This document shows, one piece after another, positions 31,344-40,465 of a DNA stretch of 47,667 nucleotides. The stretch's first letter is position 1. Each line of letters begins with the position of its first letter. The notes beneath the pieces are model-generated. The model saw only the letters and a list, made by a program, of their open reading frames with translations, made no database searches and was not told the origin of the DNA. Source of the stretch: a virus. Position numbers and translations under genes: made by a program. The stretch spans positions 1-47,667 of the IMG/VR virus record IMGVR_UViG_3300028361_000044; one strand, 5' to 3'.

Positions 31344-34300
31344 TATACTCTTCCTACTACTACTTCAACAGTTCCGTATCCTGCATCAAACTTTTCAGAT
31401 ACTGCCTTCCCAATTATAGTTCCAACGGCTGGATTGTTGTCAACTATTGCATAACCCGTTTTAGCTGCTGTAACCAGTATGTCGCCCTTGGAAACTTTTC
31501 CTAGTACATTACAGGGTACACGCCCCTGTAATGCAAGTCCGATAACATGTTTGCCCTTGAGTGCGCTGTTCATCAAGTGTGCAGGGTTTGTTGTTACAAC
31601 TCCTGCAACGCGTCTGTCACCTTTGGTTGGCGTGGTTGTAACTTCGTTGTCTCCACCGAACACTAAAACAGTTCCTGGTTGATAATCTAAATCACCGAGA
31701 TAGTTTTCCGCTAAGTCGGCATACATCGCTTCGGTAGCAGTACCGTTAAATGTAGTAGCAAACACTGTATTCCATCTGTTGGCAACACTGCCTATACTCT
31801 GGCCGCTGTCTGTTGGCGCGTTAATTCTAGGTAGTAGACTTCCACTTGTTGCATTAAATGTAAATGCAAGACCGCCTGTACCGGTAATTATCATTGTATT
31901 TGTACCCGGGTTGTATGTTAGTCCAGTGTCGGTAAACAATGGAAGATTTCCATTAGTTGCTGTTGCAAACAATGGATAATGCACTGCATTAGTTGTATTT
32001 CGCGGTGTTACTGCTGCATTCGTTGCAGTTGCAGCATTTCCAGAAGTATTAGCATTAATAGTACCAGGGAGACTTATTGTAAATGTCCCATTTGCATAAC
32101 CTACTGTAATTTCATTGCTGGTTCCGTTAATTAATACAGTGCTTCCTAGTGCAATATCACTGGTTGTTGAATTGCTTCCAAACGTAATATTATCATCTGC
32201 TAACATAGCATTAGTTACGCCGTTATTGGCAATATTAATCCAGCCATTGGTTGCACTAAACGTGTTGCTGCTGAAGCTTACTATACCGCGATCGTTTGCA
32301 GTAATTCCGGCAGCACTTGCTCTAGTCGTGGCTGCGTTTAGACTTAACTTGCTTTGTAAAATTGCTGCAGATGCGTTAACGTCGGCATTAATAACTGCGC
32401 CGGCGTTGATGCGTGCAGAAATTTGGCCACTTGCTAAATCAAACGAAATGTCCGAAACAGCAGCATCGGTACTTGGTGCTGCATTAATCCATTGCAAACT
32501 GCTTGCGTCGTATAGTAAAAAGTCTCCGTCTGCAGGAGTAGTAATTGTAACATCAATTAATTCTGAAAGTTCGTTCTGCAGATCTATCAAAGTATCAACA
32601 TAGTTTTTGTTAACACCATCTAATCCCGAAGTAGGCAAAGCTAGATTGGTAATTTGATTACCGCCCAAGCTAAGGTTGCCAGTCATCGAATCTCCAGACT
32701 TTTTAACAGCAGCACCACCAATAATGTCAGCTGGGTTAATGAAAGATCCGTTTCTATCCCACCCTAGTCGATTGTTGATATATCCTTCAACTGCTGTTTC
32801 AACAGGAACCGAATCTGCAGTTGCATTTGTAAATGTAGTATCTGCTGAAAATTCGTTTACACGCACACCGCGCTTGAATCCAATTCCGTCAATGTTTGTA
32901 AGAACAAGTGCAGCATTAAATGTAATTCGTCCAGTTCCTTGGTCAACTGTAAAGAATCTACCTACACGGAAGAATCCGTCTTGGTCGGTGCTTGCAAAGA
33001 ACACTCGTCCTCTTGTACGTTCTTGAACTTGTGCTTTAGCATTCAATCCTGTACTGTCTACACTTTCTTCGTCAGTTACTGCATTTATTGCAGGTGCGCC
33101 GTAAATTTTATCTGGATAGTTAGTAGTATTGTATCCGCCTGTTCCGATATCCAAGAAGTCATGACTTGTAGCACGACATGTTGAAATGTTTATAGTAACT
33201 GATCCAGTTTCTCCTGCTTCGAGTCCTGCTTTAATGGATATGTTATCGCCAATGGTGCTGTCGGCTCTTGCTGCTAGCCCAGTGCCAGTGTATGCTGGGT
33301 TGATGCTGTACACATCTTCAAATGTTACAATACCAAAGCTTAGTCCGTCTAGGCTATTTGTGCCACTTGAGTCAGTAACATCGGAATATCCTGTAACTTT
33401 GTGTAGCTTTCCTGCCCATGTAAAGACCATGCCTAGAATTCTGTCTTGATCAATTGGTAAAAGTGTACCAATTGCTAGATTAAGGTCACCTTGTGTTTGG
33501 CCTAGATTAGTACCGCCCGAGGCTGCCGCGCCGATATTTGAGTCAACTGTGTAATCAGCACCAATTGCATATCCTGCTCTGGCATTTGAAGTTAATAAGT
33601 CAAGGTATTCAAAGTTTGTATCAAATGTAACTCTTGACTGAATTCCAACTACTGAAATATTTCCAACAATTGTGTTTTCAAATGCAATTGTTCTATATGT
33701 AAAATCGTACTCGTCAAATACAAGTGCAGTACTTGGACGAGTAAATGTATCCGAATCGATACCATTAATTAAGAAGTTTTGCTTTAATCTATAAACACCC
33801 ATTGTGCCAAACGATGTTGCTTCTTGTAGTCCAGTATCACCAGTGACAACTCCACTTGACAGATCAAGTCTCCAAATCTTTGCTTGAATTGCACTTCCAC
33901 TGTTGCACAATGATGTAATTGATGCAGCTGGTATTTCTACAACAGTTTCTGATGCATTTACCACGTCGTATGGTTGATACAATCCGCTGTCGTGTAGAAT
34001 TTCTATTTCGCTTGCATTTAACGGATAATTTTTTAAGTCGTATACATATATTGATATATCCCCGGCTGCGCCTGTAAATCCTCGATTTACAACCGAACTA
34101 GGCACACCAAGTGACCCCCCTCCTTGTTCGGTTACACTATCAGTTGAATTAAATACGCCACCTGTCGAACTTTGTATGAATAATGTAGTATCTGTTCCGT
34201 CATAGTTGGCAAACGCAAGAATGCCAACTGTCGAATTTTGGCTAATTTCTTCGCCGTTGGTTAGACTCGATGTTTGGTCGCCAGCAAACACTAATTCTTG

Positions 34301-36997
34301 CGAAACTGCAAATATCTTAGCTGGCTGAACATGATCCTGTGCAAGAGTAATAGCAGTCGCTTCTTCGTCCGGGTCACTATCGGCAGCAATCATTCCAAAT
34401 GTACCGTAACTGTTGTTACCAGTTAGTGATCGAATCTGTGAGCCTGTGCCTGCATAGTAACCAATATGACAATAATAAGTAAATACAGATACCAATTCGG
34501 CTAGTGCGTTATTAATAACTACAATACCGTATCCCAAATCGTTAATTTGGGTATAGTCGTTTGCCAGCATTGACTTGTTGCCAGCACCTTGCAGGACAAT
34601 CTGCTGAGACGATGCGCTGGCAGTAAAGCCGTTGCCATTGTTGCTGTTTTCACTTATGATTAAAGTTGCGCTAGCAACGCCAGATCCGTTGTCTGCAACA
34701 TAGTTTGCAATAGCATTAATTTGGTATCGCACTCCGTTAACAAAATACGATGCAGGAGTCTTGGGACGCCTAATTCCTAATCCAGATGTTGAAGCTGCTT
34801 CAACATCTATTGTAAAGTTGTTGCTTTTACTAGTAATGGTAACAGGCATATTGTAGGTATATCCGTCAACAAACATTCCTCCTGCAAACGTCTTAATATT
34901 TTTACTTGCACTAAAACTTGAACATGTTTGTACGTACGGTGATTTAGTTTGGATCGATCCTTCGGGATCAAGCACCATCATAAATCCGCCTTGGCGCTGC
35001 GCTGTTAAGTTTCTTACAATGGTACCGTCATTCGCTAAGAATACATCTATCTCGCTGTTGTTCTTTGGCGTACTCAAAGGATCCGTTGGATCGGTTAAAT
35101 AGTGATATCCGTAATGTCCGGCAGTAACACCGGTGTCTGGATCTATTTGTGCTTCACCGGAGTTAGTTAATATAAGTCCGTCGAGCACTGCGTCTCTATA
35201 AAAATATGTTCTAGCTGATGCACTTTGACTCACACCAGGCGCAGGTCGAATAATTACACGTCTAAATTCGTCACCCTTGACCGAAGTGTTGTTAGGAATA
35301 CGTATAGGAAGTTGCTCTTCGTATATGCCCGATTCGATAATAATTGTAATTTGTGTTGCTTTAACCAAGTTACCAAAATCTAATTCTTCGTTGGCTGTAA
35401 ATTCAATTGATGACAATAGTTCTAATTCAACTGTGTCATAAGTAGGATTACCGGGTGTTTCGGATCCTCTTGCATAGGTTACGATTCTGCCAACAGCGCC
35501 GCTGGTCTTTCCTAGTATAACTTTACCCGGAATAAGATCAGCATTTGGTGTAAGATCAGACGGATTGCCGGATTGAATAGTATATTTGTCCGGTCCGCTG
35601 TGAATCCACAAATTATAGTAGTTAGGTGCTTCGACTAACATTGGATCGTCAGTAGTCTGGTCAATTGTATTTAGAACATCGTCAAACCTGTTGCTAACAG
35701 CAGTATACCACTGATCAGAAGTTGTGCCCAATGCACTTGCAATTTCTGCAAGTATAAGAGTCTTGGCTTGTAAAATTCCAAATGCTGTTTCGGTGTATTG
35801 CCCATTTGGGTCAATTGCAATTTCGGAATTTGGATTTGCAAAGTACCGAAGTCCTGCAAATCTTGACAAATAGTTATGTTTAATCGTTGTAGTACTTGCT
35901 TCGATGTCTAACTTAACGCTGTCTAGTATTAGTCCAATATCTCTACTGTAAGTCGCTTCAGAATAAACAAAATTAGGAAATTCTGCATTGACAGCTAACA
36001 TTGTAGCTGTAATGATCTTGGCACGTTCAGACTCAATTGTTGTTGCAACAATTGTCTGATTTCCTGCAGTTTGGTATCCAAATCCAGTTAACGAATTATC
36101 TGTTGGCAGCAAATAAGAATTAAATGTATCTGTGCCGTCTTGGTATTGAATTACTTGAACATAAGGACCTGCTTCAACCTCGGATGCTTCCTGTATTCGT
36201 GCTGCTTTAGCACACGCTGCTTCGACACTAGCAAACGAATAGCTGTTGCTACGGCCTTTTTTACCAGGAGGAGACAGCGTTTGGGCATCATTGCCTGCTT
36301 TTGTAACATAAAGATTTACGGTGCTACTATAAGAACTGCTGTCAACATAAAATTTTGTTGCTGCTTGTAAGTCATGCTGACTGTTTGGCGTTCCTAGTCC
36401 TGCAAACGGTGTAGGGTGGTCGAATAAATCCAGTGCTCCAGTCATTGTATCGCCGCCTAAATTTACATAATTTATATCAGCATAACCTTTTGATATCAAA
36501 AGGTTATTTTCATTAATTACCGGGGCGCCGTGTGTGTTATTAAATGCATTAACAAGAGAAGTAGTATTGCCGCTGACTAATGCATCCTGTATAAAATTAC
36601 TGTATGCCGCTACTGTACCGATCCTAAACGGACTTTGCACAGATGGCGCAGGATCGGTACTTATTTTAGCATTAATTGATTTAACTATTAATTTATCCCC
36701 TGCAACTTCAAAGCTCACAGTGTTTTTAGGATCACTTGGGTCGTTTGTGCCAGCATCTGAAACAAATTCAAAGAATCCAATTCCGGTGCTGTCTTGCTTT
36801 ACTAAAGTAACTTTGCCTTCGTTGCCAATTAATGTATCGGGTGTATCGGTAAGAGTGGTAAAATCAATATTCCCACCGAGACCAAAGATTGCATACAGTT
36901 CTGTAAAGTTTTCATTAACTTTGCGAAAACTTTCTCTAATACTGTCTCCGGTGCCGTCGTTTCCTTCTACTCCGGTATTAACATCTTGTTTTGCCAT
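31343..36997 (-). CDS. Very long tail-fibre/adhesin protein (1884 aa)
   Basis: N-terminal GNDGTGDSIRESFRKVNENF front. Around residues 225-230 a TKAGND repeat region starts, then about 550-720 carries a pectin-lyase-like beta-helix pattern (GIYEEQLPIRIPNNTSVKG, RRVIIRPAPG). Later come Ala/Ser/Asn-rich repeats (FDLASGQISARINAGAVI) and a C-terminal domain from about 1757 (YADLAENYLGDLDYQPGT, GRVPCNVLGKVSKGDILV) found at the end of many marine phage fibres. No S74 autocleavage motif is evident. Host-receptor-binding protein of the tail. Confidence 0.8.
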   Translation of the reverse strand: MAKQDVNTGVEGNDGTGDSIRESFRKVNENFTELYAIFGLGGNIDFTTLTDTPDTLIGNEGKVTLVKQDSTGIGFFEFVSDAGTNDPSDPKNTVSFEVAGDKLIVKSINAKISTDPAPSVQSPFRIGTVAAYSNFIQDALVSGNTTSLVNAFNNTHGAPVINENNLLISKGYADINYVNLGGDTMTGALDLFDHPTPFAGLGTPNSQHDLQAATKFYVDSSSYSSTVNLYVTKAGNDAQTLSPPGKKGRSNSYSFASVEAACAKAARIQEASEVEAGPYVQVIQYQDGTDTFNSYLLPTDNSLTGFGYQTAGNQTIVATTIESERAKIITATMLAVNAEFPNFVYSEATYSRDIGLILDSVKLDIEASTTTIKHNYLSRFAGLRYFANPNSEIAIDPNGQYTETAFGILQAKTLILAEIASALGTTSDQWYTAVSNRFDDVLNTIDQTTDDPMLVEAPNYYNLWIHSGPDKYTIQSGNPSDLTPNADLIPGKVILGKTSGAVGRIVTYARGSETPGNPTYDTVELELLSSIEFTANEELDFGNLVKATQITIIIESGIYEEQLPIRIPNNTSVKGDEFRRVIIRPAPGVSQSASARTYFYRDAVLDGLILTNSGEAQIDPDTGVTAGHYGYHYLTDPTDPLSTPKNNSEIDVFLANDGTIVRNLTAQRQGGFMMVLDPEGSIQTKSPYVQTCSSFSASKNIKTFAGGMFVDGYTYNMPVTITSKSNNFTIDVEAASTSGLGIRRPKTPASYFVNGVRYQINAIANYVADNGSGVASATLIISENSNNGNGFTASASSQQIVLQGAGNKSMLANDYTQINDLGYGIVVINNALAELVSVFTYYCHIGYYAGTGSQIRSLTGNNSYGTFGMIAADSDPDEEATAITLAQDHVQPAKIFAVSQELVFAGDQTSSLTNGEEISQNSTVGILAFANYDGTDTTLFIQSSTGGVFNSTDSVTEQGGGSLGVPSSVVNRGFTGAAGDISIYVYDLKNYPLNASEIEILHDSGLYQPYDVVNASETVVEIPAASITSLCNSGSAIQAKIWRLDLSSGVVTGDTGLQEATSFGTMGVYRLKQNFLINGIDSDTFTRPSTALVFDEYDFTYRTIAFENTIVGNISVVGIQSRVTFDTNFEYLDLLTSNARAGYAIGADYTVDSNIGAAASGGTNLGQTQGDLNLAIGTLLPIDQDRILGMVFTWAGKLHKVTGYSDVTDSSGTNSLDGLSFGIVTFEDVYSINPAYTGTGLAARADSTIGDNISIKAGLEAGETGSVTINISTCRATSHDFLDIGTGGYNTTNYPDKIYGAPAINAVTDEESVDSTGLNAKAQVQERTRGRVFFASTDQDGFFRVGRFFTVDQGTGRITFNAALVLTNIDGIGFKRGVRVNEFSADTTFTNATADSVPVETAVEGYINNRLGWDRNGSFINPADIIGGAAVKKSGDSMTGNLSLGGNQITNLALPTSGLDGVNKNYVDTLIDLQNELSELIDVTITTPADGDFLLYDASSLQWINAAPSTDAAVSDISFDLASGQISARINAGAVINADVNASAAILQSKLSLNAATTRASAAGITANDRGIVSFSSNTFSATNGWINIANNGVTNAMLADDNITFGSNSTTSDIALGSTVLINGTSNEITVGYANGTFTISLPGTINANTSGNAATATNAAVTPRNTTNAVHYPLFATATNGNLPLFTDTGLTYNPGTNTMIITGTGGLAFTFNATSGSLLPRINAPTDSGQSIGSVANRWNTVFATTFNGTATEAMYADLAENYLGDLDYQPGTVLVFGGDNEVTTTPTKGDRRVAGVVTTNPAHLMNSALKGKHVIGLALQGRVPCNVLGKVSKGDILVTAAKTGYAIVDNNPAVGTIIGKAVSEKFDAGYGTVEVVVGRV

Positions 36998-37009
36998 ATT
37001 ATAACTCCA

Positions 37010-37372
37010 TTAAACAGCAGATTGTGCTAGCTTATCCATATCAAAATTTACCGAAACGCCGCAACCACATGCCGATGCAGCATTTGGATTGTTGATCTCA
37101 AAATTAGAACCTACCAAGCTGCGCACATAATCAATCTCAGTGCCAATTAAAAACATTAAACTCGTTGAACCGATTATAAATTTTCCAGTGCCTGCCTCGA
37201 CCACTTCGTCGCCGGCGCGAACCTCTGACTCAGAGCCAACTGTTCCCCAATCGTACTCAAATCCGGCGCAGCCACCACCTTTTAAATTAAGACTAATTCC
37301 ATAAACGTTATTCTCGTCACAGATTGCATTAATTTGTGTTTTTGCTGACTCAGTTAGTGTGCAAATATTCAT
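37010..37372 (-). CDS. A-type Fe-S cluster carrier (IscA/ErpA-like, 120 aa)
   Basis: LTESAKTQINAI, GGGCAGFEY with C35, and ACGCGVSV with C102 and C104: the three conserved cysteines of the HesB/IscA fold. Delivers Fe-S clusters to apoproteins. In this phage it could serve the phage ferredoxin at 21.4-21.8 kb or host enzymes during infection. GAAGGAAT before the ATG. Confidence 0.88.
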   Translation of the reverse strand: MNICTLTESAKTQINAICDENNVYGISLNLKGGGCAGFEYDWGTVGSESEVRAGDEVVEAGTGKFIIGSTSLMFLIGTEIDYVRSLVGSNFEINNPNAASACGCGVSVNFDMDKLAQSAV

Positions 37373-37388
37373 AATAATTCCTTCTATA

Positions 37389-37396
37389 TATTTATT
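37389..37396 (-). promoter_or_regulatory. Possible late promoter of the Fe-S carrier gene
   Basis: AATAAATA on the minus strand, 16 nt before ATG 37372. Confidence 0.4.
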
Positions 37397-37428
37397 GCTA
37401 TTTTTTATAATCTTAATGTAAATACAGT

Positions 37429-37716
37429 ATGTTCATTAAACAAAGTACCATTGAGACATCCTATATAAGAAAAAGCAAGCTTGGTGCGGAACATGTCTAT
37501 TCTAGGAAGAAAACAATTGTACATTTCCGTTGCGATAATTGCAACTCGGAATTTACTAGATCACGCGGGAGCATGGATCCAAAGAGACTAAGTAATAATT
37601 ATTTTCATGTTTGTTCTGCATGTAACGTAAAGCAGTTCGCCCAACGCAAGGGCGTCGAGCGTAAAAGTGTATGGACAATGAGTGCTAGCAGCAACTTGCC
37701 AATTGGCAAGTTATGA
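37429..37716 (+). CDS. Zinc-ribbon protein (95 aa)
   Basis: Plus strand. Two Cys pairs CDNC (near 35-38) and CSAC (near 62-65), with SEFTRSRGSMDPKRLSNNYF between, fit a zinc-binding HNH-like or ribbon fold. Basic throughout. No strong ribosome site; TATAAT-like box upstream. It overlaps the tail of the minus-strand 96-aa gene by 6 nt. Function unknown, maybe DNA binding. Confidence 0.6.
   Translation: MFIKQSTIETSYIRKSKLGAEHVYSRKKTIVHFRCDNCNSEFTRSRGSMDPKRLSNNYFHVCSACNVKQFAQRKGVERKSVWTMSASSNLPIGKL
37693..37712. terminator. 20-bp palindrome between convergent genes
   Basis: AACTTGCCAATTGGCAAGTT, a perfect palindrome that covers the end of the plus gene and the stop of the minus gene; could act in both directions, though no T-run follows. 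Confidence 0.45.
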
Positions 37717-37998
37717 AGGCTTGCGCAATGTGTTAACTGTGGTTGCAGTTGCTTTTTGATCGTTGCTTACGCCGCGGATCTTTTTCTCCAGAGTCTGCAT
37801 TCGCTGATCCTGTTCGCGCAGCTTTTGCTCTAGGCCTTGTACATATTTCTGTGTAGGAACACTGCGTTCAACGCCGTCTTCGCCTAACATAGAATAATGG
37901 TCTACTCCTTGGCCACGGAGTCCTCCAAGTACTCGGTTTGGATTTTTATCAGCAGCAGGTGCATTTACGCGACTATACATTTGTTTTATATGATTCAT
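37711..37998 (-). CDS. Conserved small protein (95 aa), unknown
   Basis: Start ATG 37998 (MNHIKQMYSRV); the longer ATG at 38013 would overlap the late octamer at 38004-38011. Contains NRVLGGLRGQGVDHYSM and a coiled-coil end (QGLEQKLREQDQRMQTLEKK). Late octamer suggests a virion component. A leader of only a few nucleotides would result, so the start remains uncertain. Confidence 0.5.
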   Translation of the reverse strand: MNHIKQMYSRVNAPAADKNPNRVLGGLRGQGVDHYSMLGEDGVERSVPTQKYVQGLEQKLREQDQRMQTLEKKIRGVSNDQKATATTVNTLRKPS

Positions 37999-38003
37999 AC
38001 TGA

Positions 38004-38011
38004 TATTTATC
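38004..38011 (-). promoter_or_regulatory. Possible T4-type late promoter
   Basis: GATAAATA on the minus strand, immediately before the 95-aa gene. Confidence 0.4.
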
Positions 38012-38033
38012 ATGCACGCATTACCAAATAATA

Positions 38034-38390
38034 TTATTTGAGCAACATATAAACGGTATAATATTTGGGCTTAAAGTAAAATTTCTGACGGATAATGTCT
38101 CCAGGTCCATCGACAACTGTCATTACCGTTGTTGCCTTGCGTAGAAACATGTTCTTGCCAGTGTACCAGCAAAACGCAAAAGGATTAAAACAACGACAGT
38201 CATTGGTATCCATTGTCCGATACTTAATCATCCAGTCGCAAATAGTTTGATGATCTGGGTTGTGCCAGTTATCTGATTCAAGTTTTGGCACGAATGCAGC
38301 CTCTCCGAACATTACGAACATGCATTCCAGCATCGCTATTCGAAACTCCGGTCGGCCTAGCCACTTTTGTTTTCTGTTGTGCATGCTCAT
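38034..38390 (-). CDS. Hypothetical protein (118 aa) overlapping uvsE
   Basis: AAAGG lies four bases before ATG 38390. Its first 113 nt lie inside the 3' end of uvsE in another frame, a long overlap. Contains HNPDHQTICDWMIKYRTMD and CRCFNPFAFCWYTGKN; Trp/Tyr/Cys rich. No family recognised. Confidence 0.5.
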   Translation of the reverse strand: MSMHNRKQKWLGRPEFRIAMLECMFVMFGEAAFVPKLESDNWHNPDHQTICDWMIKYRTMDTNDCRCFNPFAFCWYTGKNMFLRKATTVMTVVDGPGDIIRQKFYFKPKYYTVYMLLK

Positions 38391-39399
38391 GTAACCTTTC
38401 GCAGGACAAATTTTTCATTTTGCTTTCTACCATAATATCTGCATGTGGAGAAAATTCTAAGGCCCAGTCATTGACTGCATGATTCCACATAAAATCGCTG
38501 TGTGCGCGTAGTTTGCCTTTTTTGTAGCCCTGTGCTAGCAAAGTCGGCATGTTGGGTCTTACAGAGTCGCTATGACCGTCTAAGACGTCTGCACGGCTCA
38601 CGCTATAATGTATAGCAGGCCTAATGCCGCGCCAGCTGTCGATCACACGCTTGAATCTGTCATCAGACGGCAATATGTATTCGCCTTCTCTGCACCAATG
38701 GTGATGTATATCTAGGACCAGGGCCAAGTCTTTGGATAATTCAAGGCTGTCTTCGATGCCCCACTTGTTTTCATCGTTCTCAATGGTAATGCAGTTTCGT
38801 GCTTCTGTAGACAATCGTTGAAGCGCACGCTTGATACCGGCTGGACCTTCGCGTCCTGCGATGTGGACGTTACACTTGAAATCTTGGAACTTCTGTCCAT
38901 AGCCCATCCACCTGATGAGATTCGCATGATATTCAAACTCCGCTATACTTCTATTTACAATTTCCGGGTTATCACTGGCAAGGACGACGAATTGTCCGGG
39001 ATGCATTGATATTCGCACATCAAGGGCTCGTGCCGCGTCGCCGACTTTTCTGTAATGGGTATCACAGTACGCAACCACGTCACTACGAGTCCAAAAATAA
39101 CTCCAATCAGCATGGGTAGCACAAGGAAGCTGATTGCTACCCAATCTAACCATACGAAGTTCAGGAATAAGGGTTCCAACATATTCTACCAATCTCTTTG
39201 CAGCAGCTGAGTTGTGTACCATAATGTCCCATAGCCGCTGTTCTGCGACATCACGTGTTTGTCTGTTAAGCCATGCAACTGTAGTGGCCCGCTCGGTTAG
39301 AGGACGTTGTAATTCCTCTAGAATCTTTGTCTTCTGTGTCTGATCCGGATGCAAGTATTTACAGGCCCAACCAATCCGCTTTATATCTTGTTTAAACAT
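38278..39399 (-). CDS. uvsE: UV-damage endonuclease UvsE/UVDE (373 aa)
   Basis: TIM-barrel UVDE: RIGWACKYLHP, SMHPGQFVVLASDN, HIAGREGPAG, ITIENDENKWG and LALVLDIHHHWCREG, with metal-binding His/Glu/Asp present. Nicks 5' to UV photoproducts, useful to surface-ocean phages. Start ATG 39399 preceded by GGAAAAAAAT. The last about 30 residues overlap the 118-aa gene and look like an added tail. Confidence 0.93.
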   Translation of the reverse strand: MFKQDIKRIGWACKYLHPDQTQKTKILEELQRPLTERATTVAWLNRQTRDVAEQRLWDIMVHNSAAAKRLVEYVGTLIPELRMVRLGSNQLPCATHADWSYFWTRSDVVAYCDTHYRKVGDAARALDVRISMHPGQFVVLASDNPEIVNRSIAEFEYHANLIRWMGYGQKFQDFKCNVHIAGREGPAGIKRALQRLSTEARNCITIENDENKWGIEDSLELSKDLALVLDIHHHWCREGEYILPSDDRFKRVIDSWRGIRPAIHYSVSRADVLDGHSDSVRPNMPTLLAQGYKKGKLRAHSDFMWNHAVNDWALEFSPHADIMVESKMKNLSCERLHEHAQQKTKVARPTGVSNSDAGMHVRNVRRGCIRAKT

Positions 39400-39424
39400 A
39401 TTTTTTTCCGTATTTGCAAGCAAT

Positions 39425-39453
39425 TGTATAAATACAGTATACACTATTTACAA
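39425..39453 (-). promoter_or_regulatory. Weak sigma70-type promoter of uvsE
   Basis: TTGTAA, 17-nt spacer, TATACA on the minus strand. Confidence 0.4.
39427..39434 (+). promoter_or_regulatory. T4 late promoter of the GIY-YIG gene
   Basis: Exact TATAAATA consensus on the plus strand, 28 nt before ATG 39463. Confidence 0.7.
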
Positions 39454-39462
39454 GGGAAGTCA

Positions 39463-40227
39463 ATGGCAAACTTATCAAAATCAAGAAAAAACAAATATCA
39501 TCTAATATACAAAACTACAAATTTAATTAACAGTAAGGTTTATATAGGCGCACACTCTACTAACGACATTAACGATGGATACATGGGTAGTGGAAAAATG
39601 CTACACTATGCAATTAAAAAATACGGTGCAGAAAACTTTAAAAGAGAAATTTTGCATCTGTTCGATTCTCCTGAGGAGATGTTCGAAAAAGAAAAAGAAA
39701 TTGTCACTGAAGAATTTGTTAGCAGGTCTGACGTTTACAACATTGTAACTGGAGGTTTCGGAGGATTTAATAAAGGATCAAAGAATCTTAGACATATTAC
39801 TAATACCAACACAGGCGAAGTTATAGCAGTTGACAAAATTAAATTAAAAGAATTCTTAAACAATGGTTGGTTTTTAGGAGGAGTAGAACCGTCTAACAAA
39901 GGAAAGGTTTATGTTTATAAAGGTAATAACCGAATAGCAATAGATTCTCTTGAAGTAGACAAATACCTTAAGGAAGGCTGGCAGTTGGGTTATGCCAAAT
40001 CTCCTACTAAAGGAAAAATATGGATATACCATAAAATCAAAAATAGATATACTTTATGCGAAGAAGCTGAACTTGAAGATTATATAAATCAAGGATGGAT
40101 TAAAAAGAAGTGGGCACCAATTAAAAAAGGATCAGTTTGGATTAATAAAGAAGGACAAAGGAAAAGAATAGATAAAGATTTATTAGACGAATATTTATTA
40201 TTAGGATGGACTAAAGGCAGAAAATAA
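39463..40227 (+). CDS. GIY-YIG homing endonuclease with C-terminal repeats (254 aa)
   Basis: GIY-YIG domain at residues 10-105: YHLIYKTTNLINSKVYIGAH, GSGKMLHYAIKKYG, ENFKREIL and EEMFEKEKEIV. Beyond residue 115 lie three to four ~45-residue repeats ending KG(K/S)(V/I)(Y/W) ... YL..GW..G, perhaps NUMOD-like DNA-recognition units. Similar to T4 Seg proteins. Start at 39463 (AAGGGAAG before it). Carries an exact T4 late promoter and lies between uvsE and a conserved gene on the opposite strand, a typical insertion. Confidence 0.9.
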   Translation: MANLSKSRKNKYHLIYKTTNLINSKVYIGAHSTNDINDGYMGSGKMLHYAIKKYGAENFKREILHLFDSPEEMFEKEKEIVTEEFVSRSDVYNIVTGGFGGFNKGSKNLRHITNTNTGEVIAVDKIKLKEFLNNGWFLGGVEPSNKGKVYVYKGNNRIAIDSLEVDKYLKEGWQLGYAKSPTKGKIWIYHKIKNRYTLCEEAELEDYINQGWIKKKWAPIKKGSVWINKEGQRKRIDKDLLDEYLLLGWTKGRK

Positions 40228-40230
40228 AAT

Positions 40231-40449
40231 TTATACTTTACCTGCTAGTATTTTAAAGATTTTATAATACGTATTCTTACATTGTTGTAAGGCCCAATCC
40301 AGTTGTTTTGCTGGCATGTCGTCGACAACCAAGTCAATATCCTTTTCTAAGTTATTATTTGAATACATCCTTTTGAACATCAAACGGTTGTGATCGTCTA
40401 GCTTAAATAGGATGCGCTTGATTTCAGATCTCTTTTGTTTTGGTGTCAT
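40231..40449 (-). CDS. Conserved small helical protein (72 aa), unknown
   Basis: MTPKQKRSEIKRILFKLDDHNRLMF pattern is frequent in marine T4-like phages; helical, basic. Convergent with the GIY-YIG gene, from which it is separated by three bases. Confidence 0.55.
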   Translation of the reverse strand: MTPKQKRSEIKRILFKLDDHNRLMFKRMYSNNNLEKDIDLVVDDMPAKQLDWALQQCKNTYYKIFKILAGKV

Positions 40450-40465
40450 GCTGTATTATATACTC

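Noticed and set aside
31343-36997. Peptidase S74 intramolecular chaperone at the fibre C-terminus
   Set aside because: The C-terminal part has the YADLAENYLGDL-type marine fibre end but no visible Ser-Lys autocleavage pattern.
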